DNA of 64,000 nt from Alphaproteobacteria bacterium (GTDB lineage Bacteria > Myxococcota_A > UBA796 > GCA-2862545). The notes under the pieces are model-generated. The model saw only the letters and a program-made list of their open reading frames with translations, was not told the DNA's origin and did not search any database. The stretch spans positions 46,801 through 110,800 of the forward strand of contig JACKET010000024.1 in NCBI GenBank assembly GCA_020632875.1, given 5' to 3'. This document shows positions 8,160 through 15,487 of the stretch, piece by piece. The stretch's first letter is position 1, and each line of letters begins with the position of its first letter. The translations under genes were made by a program, and so were the position numbers.

Positions 8160-9179
8160 CTACGGGACCGTGATGGTCTTGCGCAGGCCGGAGACGGTGG
8201 CGCCGCCGCTGCTGCAGCCGTTGGCCCAGATGAAGTTGGCGCCCGTCATGCTCTGCGAGAGCGAGCCGGACCACGGGCCGATGCCGAACGCACCGCAGCC
8301 CGAGCCCGACGCGACGGCGTTGCCCCAGCTGGAGTCGTCGAAGCCCGGGTTCTGGAAGCCGGACGGCGGCGTGCCGGCGAAGGCCTTCCACGTGCCGTCG
8401 GAGACCGCGAGCGTGTTGCCGAGGTCGTCTTTCACGTCGGCGATGAACATCGCGGGGTTGCCGCTGCTGGGCACGCCGCCCGAGTTGGTTCCCTGCACGG
8501 CGATGGTGTGGTCGCCCGAGGTGAGGTCGAGGGTGAACGACCCGACGGTCTGCCACGTGCCCGAGCCCGGGACCGACTGAGCGACGCCGTCGACGAACAG
8601 CTGGAGGCTGTTGTCGGCCGTGGCGCGGAAGGTGACCGGCAGGATGCCTTCGGTATCGAAGTAGACGCTGAACGCCGAGCACGAGGACAGGTTGCCGATC
8701 AGCGTGACATCGAGCCCGACGGGCGCGCCCGTGGCGTCGATCATGCCGTCGCTCGGGCACGCATCGCCGGTGCCACAGTCCTGGCCCACCGGGGTCCAGT
8801 TGGTCATGCCCCGGTACAGCACGTCGACCCGGCTGCGGCCGGTGTCGCGCTGGAGCGGGACGCTGATCTGGCGCTGCATGCCGGCAGGCCCGCTGCAGGT
8901 CGCATTGACCCCGCCGCAGTCGAGGCAGGCGGCGTCGCCAGCGGCCGAGAAGTCGGCGCTGTTCGACGCGCGGTCGAGGTTCGTGAGGGTGACGGTGTCG
9001 CCCGTGACGGGGTCGACGATCACGCCGTACTGGGCGCCCGACGCCAGGAAGTCCTGGGTGGCCTGGACGGTGTCGACATCTTCGGGGATGTCGCCCTGGA
9101 AGTCGACCTGATCGAGGATCTGGGACTCTTCGCTGGTACAGCCGGCGGCGAGCACGGCGAGGACGAATGCGTTGCGCAT
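8160..9179 (-). CDS. RiPP-locus lipoprotein A (shared Cys-rich N-terminal domain plus galactose-binding-like domain)
   Basis: A 339-residue lipoprotein (lipobox AAGC, Cys14). The first 170 mature residues are clearly paralogous to the product of 11200-12240: both share ATQDFLASGAQ, GVIVDPVTG, TLTNLDRA, a C-x2-C segment, NWTP and a V-x2-G-NL-(S/T)SCS segment. The C-terminal half differs. It has ADNSLQLFVDG, GDHTIAVQGTN and SDGTWKAF ... NPGFDDSSWG, which looks like a jelly-roll (PA14/galactose-binding-like) domain with paired cysteines. It starts 14 bases after the stop of the small precursor-like gene at 9194-9340, so translation is probably coupled. Function is unknown; the position suggests a role tied to that small peptide. 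Confidence 0.75.
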   Translation of the reverse strand: MRNAFVLAVLAAGCTSEESQILDQVDFQGDIPEDVDTVQATQDFLASGAQYGVIVDPVTGDTVTLTNLDRASNSADFSAAGDAACLDCGGVNATCSGPAGMQRQISVPLQRDTGRSRVDVLYRGMTNWTPVGQDCGTGDACPSDGMIDATGAPVGLDVTLIGNLSSCSAFSVYFDTEGILPVTFRATADNSLQLFVDGVAQSVPGSGTWQTVGSFTLDLTSGDHTIAVQGTNSGGVPSSGNPAMFIADVKDDLGNTLAVSDGTWKAFAGTPPSGFQNPGFDDSSWGNAVASGSGCGAFGIGPWSGSLSQSMTGANFIWANGCSSGGATVSGLRKTITVP

Positions 9180-9193
9180 GGAGTGGCTCCCGA

Positions 9194-9340
9194 TCACGGC
9201 GAGAACGAACCGCCGAAGGCGGTCGTGACGCGGGGGAGCTGGCCGAGCTTGCGCAGCGTGGGACGCTGGAAGGTCGGGCGGGACTTCGGGGCCGCCTGCT
9301 CGCGCTCGTCGCGCTGCGGCGGGATGGTCTTGGGGTTCAT
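9194..9340 (-). CDS. RiPP precursor-like peptide A with lasso-type leader motif (48 aa)
   Basis: A 48-residue protein starting at the ATG at 9340. Residues 24-33 read FQRPTLRKLG, matching the lasso-peptide leader motif Y-x2-P-x-L-x3-G with Phe for Tyr. The protein ends VTTAFGGSFSP. A second protein at 12297-12452 has the same 11-residue tail and matches at 20 of the last 25 positions, while the N-terminal regions share almost nothing. In lasso systems this motif is bound by a PqqD-type B1 protein, and cleavage follows a Thr two residues before the core. Here that would leave only about 5-9 residues, too short for a lasso. The Ser-Pro end is notable beside an HPr-kinase-like gene. It is followed by lipoprotein A and preceded by a promoter-like sequence at 9371-9398. 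Confidence 0.75.
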   Translation of the reverse strand: MNPKTIPPQRDEREQAAPKSRPTFQRPTLRKLGQLPRVTTAFGGSFSP

Positions 9341-9370
9341 CGGTGGATTCTCCGAATCGGTGCAACCTCC

Positions 9371-9398
9371 AGGATATCGCACAACCTCGCCCCGTCAA
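9371..9398 (-). promoter_or_regulatory. Sigma-70-like promoter for precursor A
   Basis: On the minus strand TTGACG, a 16-base spacer and TATCCT, ending about 30 bases before the ATG of the small precursor at 9340. The site lies in the 128-bp gap after the halogenase-like gene. It suggests that the precursor A/lipoprotein A pair can be transcribed separately from the upstream genes. Confidence 0.5.
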
Positions 9399-9468
9399 TG
9401 GGCGGTTTCGTACAACGCAACCGCGGCGTGGGTGGACGAGGGGTGCGAATCCGGCCCGATTCGAAGCT

Positions 9469-11172
9469 TCAGCCGCGGTGCGTGTGGATGATCTCGCCCT
9501 CGTCGGGCGTGGTCAGCGACAATCTCCCGACCGTCGGATCGAGCTCGCCACGCACCCAGCCTTCGCTCAGCATCGTCTCGAGCACCTGCACCGCGTGATG
9601 GATGGCGACCCGGACGTGCGCGGGGGGGAGCTGCGCAGCCAGGGCCTGCTGGAGCGCCTGCATCAGGGCGGGAGCGGTGATGCGGCGCTCGGTGAGCTGG
9701 GCGACGAGCGCCGCGAGCGAGGCGAGGATGAGGCGCCGCTCGCCGCGTCGCCACGCGGGCACCCGCCGGATCCGGCCCTCGGCGTAGTACGGGATGTCGT
9801 CGCGCACGGCTCCCGCGAGGTCGAGCGTGTAGACGTTCGATTCGGAGGCCATCCAGGTCGCCGGCTTCCCGAGGAACCGCTGGGTGATCTGCTTCATGCC
9901 CGCGAGATCGAGCCCACCGATGCCCGCCTGGCCCGCGGTGTCGTGGGTGAATCCGCCCTGGGCCAGCCACTGCCAGGCCGCGTCGGAGTCGAAGTCGAGC
10001 CCGCTGTCGCGCGCGATCTGTGCGCAGTGTTCCTTGAGGTCGGAGAACTGGCCGTTCGCGGCGTACCAGAAGTCGGCGAAGCGGATGTGTTGGCGGATCC
10101 GCGCCCGCTGCGTCGCGTCGTAGCTCTCGATCATCCAGCCCCGGTCGTGCTCGCCCCGCCGCTCGGCGACGAGGGTGTAGGCGGCCTCGCGGGCCCCGGT
10201 GTGGGTGAGCGTGAGCCCCGCCGCGAGGATCGGGTCGGCGAACCCGATGGCCTCGCCCACGAGCATCCAGTTCGCCCCGACCGAGCGCTCCGCGAGGAAC
10301 GACCAGTCTTTCGTGATCTCGACCTCGCCCCGGCGCGTCGCCCCGTCGACGAGCCCGGAGATGCGGGGGTCTCCGTGCACGGCATCGAGGTAGGCCTGCT
10401 CGGCGGTCTTGCCGCACTCGCGGTACCACGACGCGGGGCAGACGAGCCCGATGCTGGTGCGCGTCGGGCCGAGCGGGATGAACCACAGCCAGCCGTAGGC
10501 CTGGCTCATCACCTGCACGCGGGTTCCGCCGACCCCGATCTCGGCGGCCCACTTCGCGTTCTCCCAGTAGTCCCAGATCGCGATGTTCTTCAGCGAGGTG
10601 GGCACCTCGACCTTCACGCCCATGGCGTTGCGGAGCACACCCACGTGGCCGGACGCATCGATGTAGCGGTGCGCTCGGATCGTGCTGCCATCCGAGAGCT
10701 TCAGGCCGGCGACGACGTCCCCGTCGCGCTCCACGCCCACCACGGCGGTCTCTTCGCGGACCTCGCAGCCCAGCGCCTCGGCGTGGCGCAGCAGGATCGT
10801 GTCGTAGCGCGCGCGGTCGACCTGCAGCGCGGTCCGCACGCGCTGCCCCGCATAGGGTGCCGGACGGGGCTCGTCCTGCAGCTCGCGCAGCGGCAGGAAC
10901 TCGAAGTCCCAGAGCTCGGGGCTCGTGCCCCAGCGGTACGTCGCGCCGATCTTGATCGGGAATCCGGCCGCTTCCACGGCGTCCCAGCACCCCATCTCGT
11001 GGAGGATGGCGCCGATCGGCGGGAGCTGGCTCTCACCGACGTGATCCCGGGGAAAGCGGGCGCGCTCGAGGATGACGACACGCGCGGAGGGGTCGTGCTT
11101 TCGCACGAGGGCCCCGACGGTGCTCCCGCCGGGGCCTCCTCCGATGATGGCGATGTCGAACATGTCGGCCAT
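9469..11172 (-). CDS. FAD-dependent oxidoreductase of the flavin-dependent halogenase (tryptophan halogenase-like) family
   Basis: A 567-residue flavoprotein. The FAD-binding GGGPGGS motif is at 11-17 and GES at 46-48. The halogenase hallmark GWLWFIP (pattern G-W-x-W-x-I-P) is at 227-233. Lys74 in FPIKIGATYRWG is at the position of the catalytic lysine that carries the haloamine in this family; the K-x-GA-x-x-x-WG pattern is closest to CmlS-type enzymes. The C-terminal 150 residues are unassigned. It lies between the two precursor-lipoprotein pairs on the same strand, 27 bases after lipoprotein B, so it is probably part of the RiPP locus. Halogenation, hydroxylation or another oxidation of a peptide residue is possible; the sequence alone does not decide. 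Confidence 0.82.
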   Translation of the reverse strand: MADMFDIAIIGGGPGGSTVGALVRKHDPSARVVILERARFPRDHVGESQLPPIGAILHEMGCWDAVEAAGFPIKIGATYRWGTSPELWDFEFLPLRELQDEPRPAPYAGQRVRTALQVDRARYDTILLRHAEALGCEVREETAVVGVERDGDVVAGLKLSDGSTIRAHRYIDASGHVGVLRNAMGVKVEVPTSLKNIAIWDYWENAKWAAEIGVGGTRVQVMSQAYGWLWFIPLGPTRTSIGLVCPASWYRECGKTAEQAYLDAVHGDPRISGLVDGATRRGEVEITKDWSFLAERSVGANWMLVGEAIGFADPILAAGLTLTHTGAREAAYTLVAERRGEHDRGWMIESYDATQRARIRQHIRFADFWYAANGQFSDLKEHCAQIARDSGLDFDSDAAWQWLAQGGFTHDTAGQAGIGGLDLAGMKQITQRFLGKPATWMASESNVYTLDLAGAVRDDIPYYAEGRIRRVPAWRRGERRLILASLAALVAQLTERRITAPALMQALQQALAAQLPPAHVRVAIHHAVQVLETMLSEGWVRGELDPTVGRLSLTTPDEGEIIHTHRG

Positions 11173-11199
11173 CGGAGCGATGCGGCGGTGCCGCGACCC

Positions 11200-12240
11200 T
11201 CAGTTGCTGGTGGTGAGGGTGATCGTGGCGGTCTCGAGCGTTCCCGAATCGCCGGACTGACCGTCGAACACACACACCTGCCACGTTCCCGCGGCCGAGA
11301 GGCCGTTGAAGGCCGCTGCGAAGTTCGCGGGCGAAGAGACGACCTCGTCGGGGTTGGGCGAGAACTCGCACTCGCCGTCGTCGAGGCAGATCGTCTGGTT
11401 GTTGGCGAGGGTGTCGCCCATGTCTTCGGCGTCGGTCGCGGCGCCGTCGAAGAAGCTGATCGGGGAGGTGGTGACGAGCTCGCGGTTGTTCCCGAGGCCC
11501 GAGCCGCCGGTACGACCCGGACGGTTCATGGCCGTCAGCATGGTGCCGTCGGGCGAGATCACCTGGATGTCGAGGTCGCCGATCCAGGTGTGGCTCATCG
11601 CGATGTCGACCCGCACGTTGCCCGCGACCGCACCCGCTGCCGAGTCGATCACGACGTCGGCGCAGGTCTGGCCGATGGAGTTGTTGATGGCCGCGGGCGG
11701 GCTCAGCGTCGTGGTGCCGGAGTAGACGTTGTCGTCGACGTCGAAGAACACGTTGAACACCGAGCAGCTGGTCAGGTTCCCGACCAGATCGACATCGAAC
11801 ACGGTGGACGCATTGATGTTGGTCGGGCACGCGCCACCGTCGCAGGTCTCGCCCGTCGGCGTCCAGTTCAGCATCCGGGTGTAGTTCACGTCGACGACGC
11901 CGCTGCCGGAGTCGCGGCGCATGGGCACGTTGATCTGGCGGCCCATGCCGGTCGCACACGTGGGATCGCCACAGTCGACGCAGGTGGCGGCATCGGCCAG
12001 CGAGAAGTCGTTGCTCGTGATGGCGCGGTCGAGGTTCGTGAGCGTCGTCGTCTCACCCGTGACCGGGTCGACGATGACACCGAACTGGGCGCCGGAGGCC
12101 AGGAAGTCCTGGGTGGCCTGGTCGAGGTCGGCGTCGGCGGGGACATCGCCCTCGATCACGACCTGCTCGGCGAGGATCTGCTGCTCGGGCGTGCAGCCGA
12201 TGGCGATGAGGACCGCCGGGATGAAGTGGATGGAGCGCAT
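11200..12240 (-). CDS. RiPP-locus lipoprotein B (shared Cys-rich domain plus proprotein-convertase P-domain)
   Basis: A 346-residue lipoprotein (lipobox AIGC, Cys16). Its N-terminal half is paralogous to lipoprotein A at 8160-9179 (ATQDFLASGAQ, GVIVDPVTG, TLTNLDRA, NWTP, VGNLTSCSVF). The C-terminal half is a P/Homo-B-type jelly-roll domain: MSHTWIGDLDIQVISPDGT, NRPG, GSGLGNN, then FNGLSAAGTWQVCVFDGQSGDSG and a final ATITLT strand. P-domains normally accompany subtilisin-like proteases or act as adhesion modules; no protease domain is present. It starts 56 bases after the stop of the precursor-like gene at 12297-12452 and precedes the halogenase-like gene by 27 bases, so the three probably form an operon. 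Confidence 0.8.
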   Translation of the reverse strand: MRSIHFIPAVLIAIGCTPEQQILAEQVVIEGDVPADADLDQATQDFLASGAQFGVIVDPVTGETTTLTNLDRAITSNDFSLADAATCVDCGDPTCATGMGRQINVPMRRDSGSGVVDVNYTRMLNWTPTGETCDGGACPTNINASTVFDVDLVGNLTSCSVFNVFFDVDDNVYSGTTTLSPPAAINNSIGQTCADVVIDSAAGAVAGNVRVDIAMSHTWIGDLDIQVISPDGTMLTAMNRPGRTGGSGLGNNRELVTTSPISFFDGAATDAEDMGDTLANNQTICLDDGECEFSPNPDEVVSSPANFAAAFNGLSAAGTWQVCVFDGQSGDSGTLETATITLTTSN

Positions 12241-12296
12241 GCGGCTCTCCTGAGTCTCGTTGTTTCGTAAGGGGTTGTGGAAGTGGGCCGACCGGA

Positions 12297-12452
12297 TCAG
12301 GGAGAGAAGGAGCCGCCGAAAGCGGTGGTGACCTGGGGGAGCTGGCCGAGCTTCTGGAGCTTGGGCTTCTCGAATCCCTTCTGCTCCGCGTTGGCGGGGG
12401 CGACCGCCTGCTCTTCCCGAGTTTCCCGCTTCTTCGTCTGCTTCTTGGCCAT
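12297..12452 (-). CDS. RiPP precursor-like peptide B with lasso-type leader motif (51 aa)
   Basis: A 51-residue protein, Lys/Glu-rich at the N-terminus (MAKKQTKKRETREEQ). Residues 27-36 read FEKPKLQKLG, matching the lasso leader motif with Phe for Tyr, and the protein ends QLPQVTTAFGGSFSP. The tail from VTT onward is identical to that of the 48-residue protein at 9194-9340. GGAGGT lies nine bases upstream of the ATG and a sigma-70-like promoter at 12478-12505. Being first in an operon with a lipoprotein and a halogenase-like enzyme, and near B2, PqqD, kinase and nucleotidyltransferase genes, it is best read as a RiPP precursor. The actual modification and cleavage site are inference. Confidence 0.75.
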   Translation of the reverse strand: MAKKQTKKRETREEQAVAPANAEQKGFEKPKLQKLGQLPQVTTAFGGSFSP

Positions 12453-12477
12453 GGGTGTCGTACCTCCGATGAGTGGG

Positions 12478-12505
12478 AGTATACGCGGGGCCGGCGCCCG
12501 AGCAA
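12478..12505 (-). promoter_or_regulatory. Sigma-70-like promoter for precursor B operon
   Basis: On the minus strand TTGCTC, a 16-base spacer and TATACT, 25 bases before the ATG at 12452. The 122-bp divergent gap also serves the nucleotidyltransferase gene at 12575, for which I see no clear -10/-35 pair. The spacer length equals that of the precursor A promoter. Confidence 0.55.
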
Positions 12506-12574
12506 GTAGATCGCGATGTCCGCGCGATGACCGCGGGTTCCGGCCGATCGAATCCCGGGGGATTAGGGTAGCGC

Positions 12575-13849
12575 GTGGATACCGACGACCTGCGACGGCT
12601 GTACGGCCTGGGCACTCTCGACGTCGCGCTGTTCGAAGCGCTTCGACCCTCGCCTGGGCCGGAACGCGCCCGGCTCGCGAGCCTCGATCGGCGGGGTTGG
12701 CGGGGGGTGGCTCACCGGGCCCTGAAGCTCCAGTGCGCCTCGCTTCTCTGGAATCGCGCGCGTGGCACGGACCTCGTTCGGTGGATGCCCGACGAGGTCG
12801 CTACGAGGCTTCGTCGGGTCCATGCCTGGAGCCTCGCGCGGAATCGCGCCCTCGTGGCGGAGCGCGAGCACCTCGGTGCGCTGCTGGCGGACGCGGGTGT
12901 CTCGTGTGTGGTGCTCAAGGGTGCGGCACTGATCGAGGAGTACGAGAGCGCTGGGGCGCGTCCGGTCGGAGATATCGACCTCCTCGTGCGACCGGGCGAC
13001 CTCGATACAGCGCTGCACGTATTGGAGTGCGCTGGATATGCCCCGCACGGTCTCCGCGCCGAGACCCTCGTGGCGTCTGGCGCGAGCCCCGTGCTCCGCC
13101 GCCCAGGCGGCCTCCCGGTCGATCTGCACTGGCACGTCAAAGGGGCGGGGGGGCGTGCCACTGCGGCTCTGGACGAGCTCTGGAGCCGCGCCCGTCCCCT
13201 GTCGGGCGGGCGATGCCTCACGCTCGATACGGCCGACCTCCTGGTCTATACGTCGCTGCACCTCGCGCGGGGGCACGGGTTCGCGACCCGAAACGGCATC
13301 GCGGGATTGGTGGATGTCGCGTTGCTCGTCGAGCATGGCGCAGATCTGGATGCGGCTGCGGAACGCGCCGGCCGGTGGGGCCTGCAAGCCGCGTTGTTCC
13401 TCACGCTCCGCCTCGCTGCCGATCTCCTGGGTGCCCCGGTGACGGCGCCCATACTCGACCGGCTAGAGGTGCCCGGGTGGCAGAGGCAGGCGGGCACCGC
13501 GGCCTGGGCGCTCCTCGAGGTGAACGCGATGCGCGGCCTGATGCTCGAGCTCCGACCGACGCTGAACCCGCCGCCGCCGGCCAGCGGTATCCTCGGTGAG
13601 AAGCGCAGCCTGGGTCGCCTGGCGCGATACGTCGGTGCCGCCGCGTTCCCGCCGCGGGAGGACCTCGCCCTGGAGTTCCGGGGACTGGGGGGAAGCGCGT
13701 CGTCGCTGCTCGCCTACCCCCTGCACTGGGGGCAGCTCGGCGTCATGCATGCCGGTCTGCTCCGCCGACCTCTCGCCGGTCGGAGATTCTCGGAGGCGGC
13801 GCGCCGGACGGAGGATCTGCAGTCGTGGCTGTCGGCCGAGGACGGCTGA
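12575..13849 (+). CDS. Nucleotidyltransferase-fold protein (NTP_transf_5 type) of the RiPP locus
   Basis: A 424-residue protein. CVVLKGAALI (111-120) and ARPVGDIDLLV (128-138) form the active-site segment, with the metal-binding pair Asp133-x-Asp135, and LPVDLHWH follows. This family ('uncharacterised nucleotidyltransferase') is repeatedly found in lasso-peptide and related RiPP clusters together with HPr-kinase-like genes. There it may add nucleotide or phosphate groups to a phosphorylated peptide, though this is not firmly established for most members. The GTG start at 12575 faces away from precursor B, and the 3' end meets the convergent PqqD gene with two bases between stops. The C-terminal 200 residues are helical and unassigned. 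Confidence 0.82.
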   Translation: MDTDDLRRLYGLGTLDVALFEALRPSPGPERARLASLDRRGWRGVAHRALKLQCASLLWNRARGTDLVRWMPDEVATRLRRVHAWSLARNRALVAEREHLGALLADAGVSCVVLKGAALIEEYESAGARPVGDIDLLVRPGDLDTALHVLECAGYAPHGLRAETLVASGASPVLRRPGGLPVDLHWHVKGAGGRATAALDELWSRARPLSGGRCLTLDTADLLVYTSLHLARGHGFATRNGIAGLVDVALLVEHGADLDAAAERAGRWGLQAALFLTLRLAADLLGAPVTAPILDRLEVPGWQRQAGTAAWALLEVNAMRGLMLELRPTLNPPPPASGILGEKRSLGRLARYVGAAAFPPREDLALEFRGLGGSASSLLAYPLHWGQLGVMHAGLLRRPLAGRRFSEAARRTEDLQSWLSAEDG

Positions 13850-13851
13850 CG

Positions 13852-14166
13852 TCAGCCGCGCATGCGGCGGATCAGCCGGCGCAGACGGCCTCCGCGCGCT
13901 TCGGAGCCCTCGAGCAGGCCCGCGTCGGCGAGCTCGGCGAGCAAGGCGTCGACCGCGCCCCGCGCCTCGTCGGCGCCGACATCGAACGCTTCGACGAGCC
14001 CCTCCGCAATCGCAGCGGGGGACCGCCCGGCGGCGAGCGCCTCCCAGATCGACAGACCCGTGCCATTCAGCTCGAAGTACGCGTTGGTGCGGAGGTCGAG
14101 CAGGATCGCTCCCTCACCGTCGCGCTGGACGGTCACATCGGCTCGTGGCTTCGGGGGGGTCTGCAA
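13852..14166 (-). CDS. PqqD-family peptide-recognition protein (RRE), copy 1
   Basis: A 104-residue protein with the PqqD winged-helix pattern: AILLDLRTNAYFELNGTG (20-37), IWEAL, AIAEGLVEAFDV and a final helix ending ELADAGLL. It has a basic tail (RLRRLIRRMRG). PqqD-like domains bind RiPP leader peptides; in lasso systems this is protein B1, which delivers the precursor to the B2 protease. The gene faces the nucleotidyltransferase gene (convergent) and diverges from the B2 gene across 77 bases. A second PqqD gene closes the neighbouring operon at 16419, so the two may serve different precursors or different enzymes. Confidence 0.88.
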   Translation of the reverse strand: MQTPPKPRADVTVQRDGEGAILLDLRTNAYFELNGTGLSIWEALAAGRSPAAIAEGLVEAFDVGADEARGAVDALLAELADAGLLEGSEARGGRLRRLIRRMRG

Positions 14167-14243
14167 CGGCGCTCCGGTCGCGCCGGCCTTAACCGCCTCG
14201 CCCGCACTTGACTCCGCCGTCCGTCCGTAGCACCTCAGGCCCG

Positions 14244-14693
14244 ATGCGCCCGAGAGGTCCGAACCTGCTTCGCACGGTGCGCGGGTTCGATGCGCGCGAC
14301 ACCCGGTTCGTGGTGCGTGCGAGCGCCCTGGCGATCGCGCTCCCGCCGCTGTTGCGGGCCCTGCCGCTGCCCGAGCTCGTCCGCCGGGTCGCGGGCGATC
14401 TCGGCGCGTCCGCGGCGCTTCCCGAGCCCTCGCGCATGGTGTGGCTCACGGACGGCGTGCTGCGGCGCGGACGGGGCCCGTTCGCCGCGAACTGTGTGGT
14501 GCGATCGCTGATCCTGCTGCGATACCTGCGGCGCCGTGGCGTGCCCGCCGTGGTCGTGTTCGGCGCGCGTCGGACGGCCGAGAAGCCGATCGACGGGCAC
14601 GCGTGGGTGACGATCGACGGCGAGCCCCTCGCCGAGGCCACCGACCCGCGCCCCCTCTACCGCGAGACCTACCGCTTCCCGGAGGGTGCATGA
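14244..14693 (+). CDS. Lasso B2-type leader peptidase (transglutaminase-like)
   Basis: A 149-residue protein of the 'lasso peptide biosynthesis B2' family, cysteine proteases with a transglutaminase-like fold that remove the leader. FAANCVVRSLILLRYLRRRGV (80-100) supplies the candidate nucleophile Cys84, VVVFGARR follows, and DGHAWVTIDGEPLAE (118-131) carries His119 and a possible third residue, Asp125. Length is typical. I chose the ATG at 14244 rather than an upstream in-frame TTG at 14208. The stop overlaps the next start (ATGA at 14690-14693), beginning a run of four genes joined by 4-bp overlaps: B2, methyltransferase, kinase, PqqD. Confidence 0.85.
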   Translation: MRPRGPNLLRTVRGFDARDTRFVVRASALAIALPPLLRALPLPELVRRVAGDLGASAALPEPSRMVWLTDGVLRRGRGPFAANCVVRSLILLRYLRRRGVPAVVVFGARRTAEKPIDGHAWVTIDGEPLAEATDPRPLYRETYRFPEGA

Positions 14694-15487
14694 AGCGCGT
14701 TCGGGCGTTCCAGGTGCTCCACCGGGCCCTGCGTGCCGCCGACCGGCGCACCGGGCGTCGCCTCACCGCGGTGCGTGCGGTGCACACGGGCGCCTGGCTC
14801 GGCGCGCTGTCGAACGACGCGCTCGCGGCCCTCGACGAGGCCACGTACGCCGCGTCCTACGCGTACCACACGACCGAAGCGCACAACCTCGCCGGCCTGT
14901 TCCCGTGGGAGGAGGACGTGCTGGCGCGGCACTTCCCGCGGTCCGGTCGGTTGCTCGTGACGAGCGCCGGGGCCGGCCGGGAGGTCGTCGCGCTGCGGCG
15001 GAAGGGCTTCGACGTCGACGCGTTCGAGTGCAACGCGCAGCTGTGCGACCTCGCGAACGCCCTGCTGGCACGGCTGGAGCTGCATGGCGACGTGCGCCTG
15101 GCCCCGCGCGACGGGTGGGTCGACGTGGGCGCGACGTACGACGGCATCGTCGTGGGCTGGGGCTCCTACACGAACATCCGCGGGCGTGCGCGGCGCGTGG
15201 CGCTGCTCCGGGGGCTCCGCGGCATGACGAATCCCGGGGCGCCGCTGGTGGCCTCGTTCTTCCCGCGTCCATCGCGGGATCGCGCGTTCCGCGTCACGGC
15301 GATGGTGGGCAACGGCGTGGCCGGTCTCCTCGGGCACGAGGCCGTGGAGGTGGGGGACGTGATCGACCCCACGTACCAGCACTACTTCGCGCGGGAGGAG
15401 GCCTTCGCGGAGCTCCGGGCGGGCGGGTTCCGGCCCGTGGAGTGGTCGGAGGAGGGCTATGGCCACGCGGTGGGGGTCGCGGAGTGA
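14690..15487 (+). CDS. SAM-dependent methyltransferase-like protein of the RiPP operon
   Basis: A 265-residue protein with a class I Rossmann-type SAM site: RLLVTSAGAGREVVALRRKG (87-106), followed by an acidic residue at the end of strand 2 (FECN, about 112-115). YDGIVVGWGSYTNI is the motif IV-like strand. No close family assignment is possible by eye. It sits inside the B2/kinase/PqqD operon with 4-bp overlaps at both ends, which argues for a tailoring role on the same peptide, for example N-, O- or C-terminal methylation. The target residue is unknown. Confidence 0.72.
   Translation: MKRVRAFQVLHRALRAADRRTGRRLTAVRAVHTGAWLGALSNDALAALDEATYAASYAYHTTEAHNLAGLFPWEEDVLARHFPRSGRLLVTSAGAGREVVALRRKGFDVDAFECNAQLCDLANALLARLELHGDVRLAPRDGWVDVGATYDGIVVGWGSYTNIRGRARRVALLRGLRGMTNPGAPLVASFFPRPSRDRAFRVTAMVGNGVAGLLGHEAVEVGDVIDPTYQHYFAREEAFAELRAGGFRPVEWSEEGYGHAVGVAE

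Noticed and set aside
12535..12565. A tRNA T-arm-like sequence (GATCGAATCCC) near 12549
   Set aside because: No matching acceptor, D- or anticodon arms can be drawn around it.
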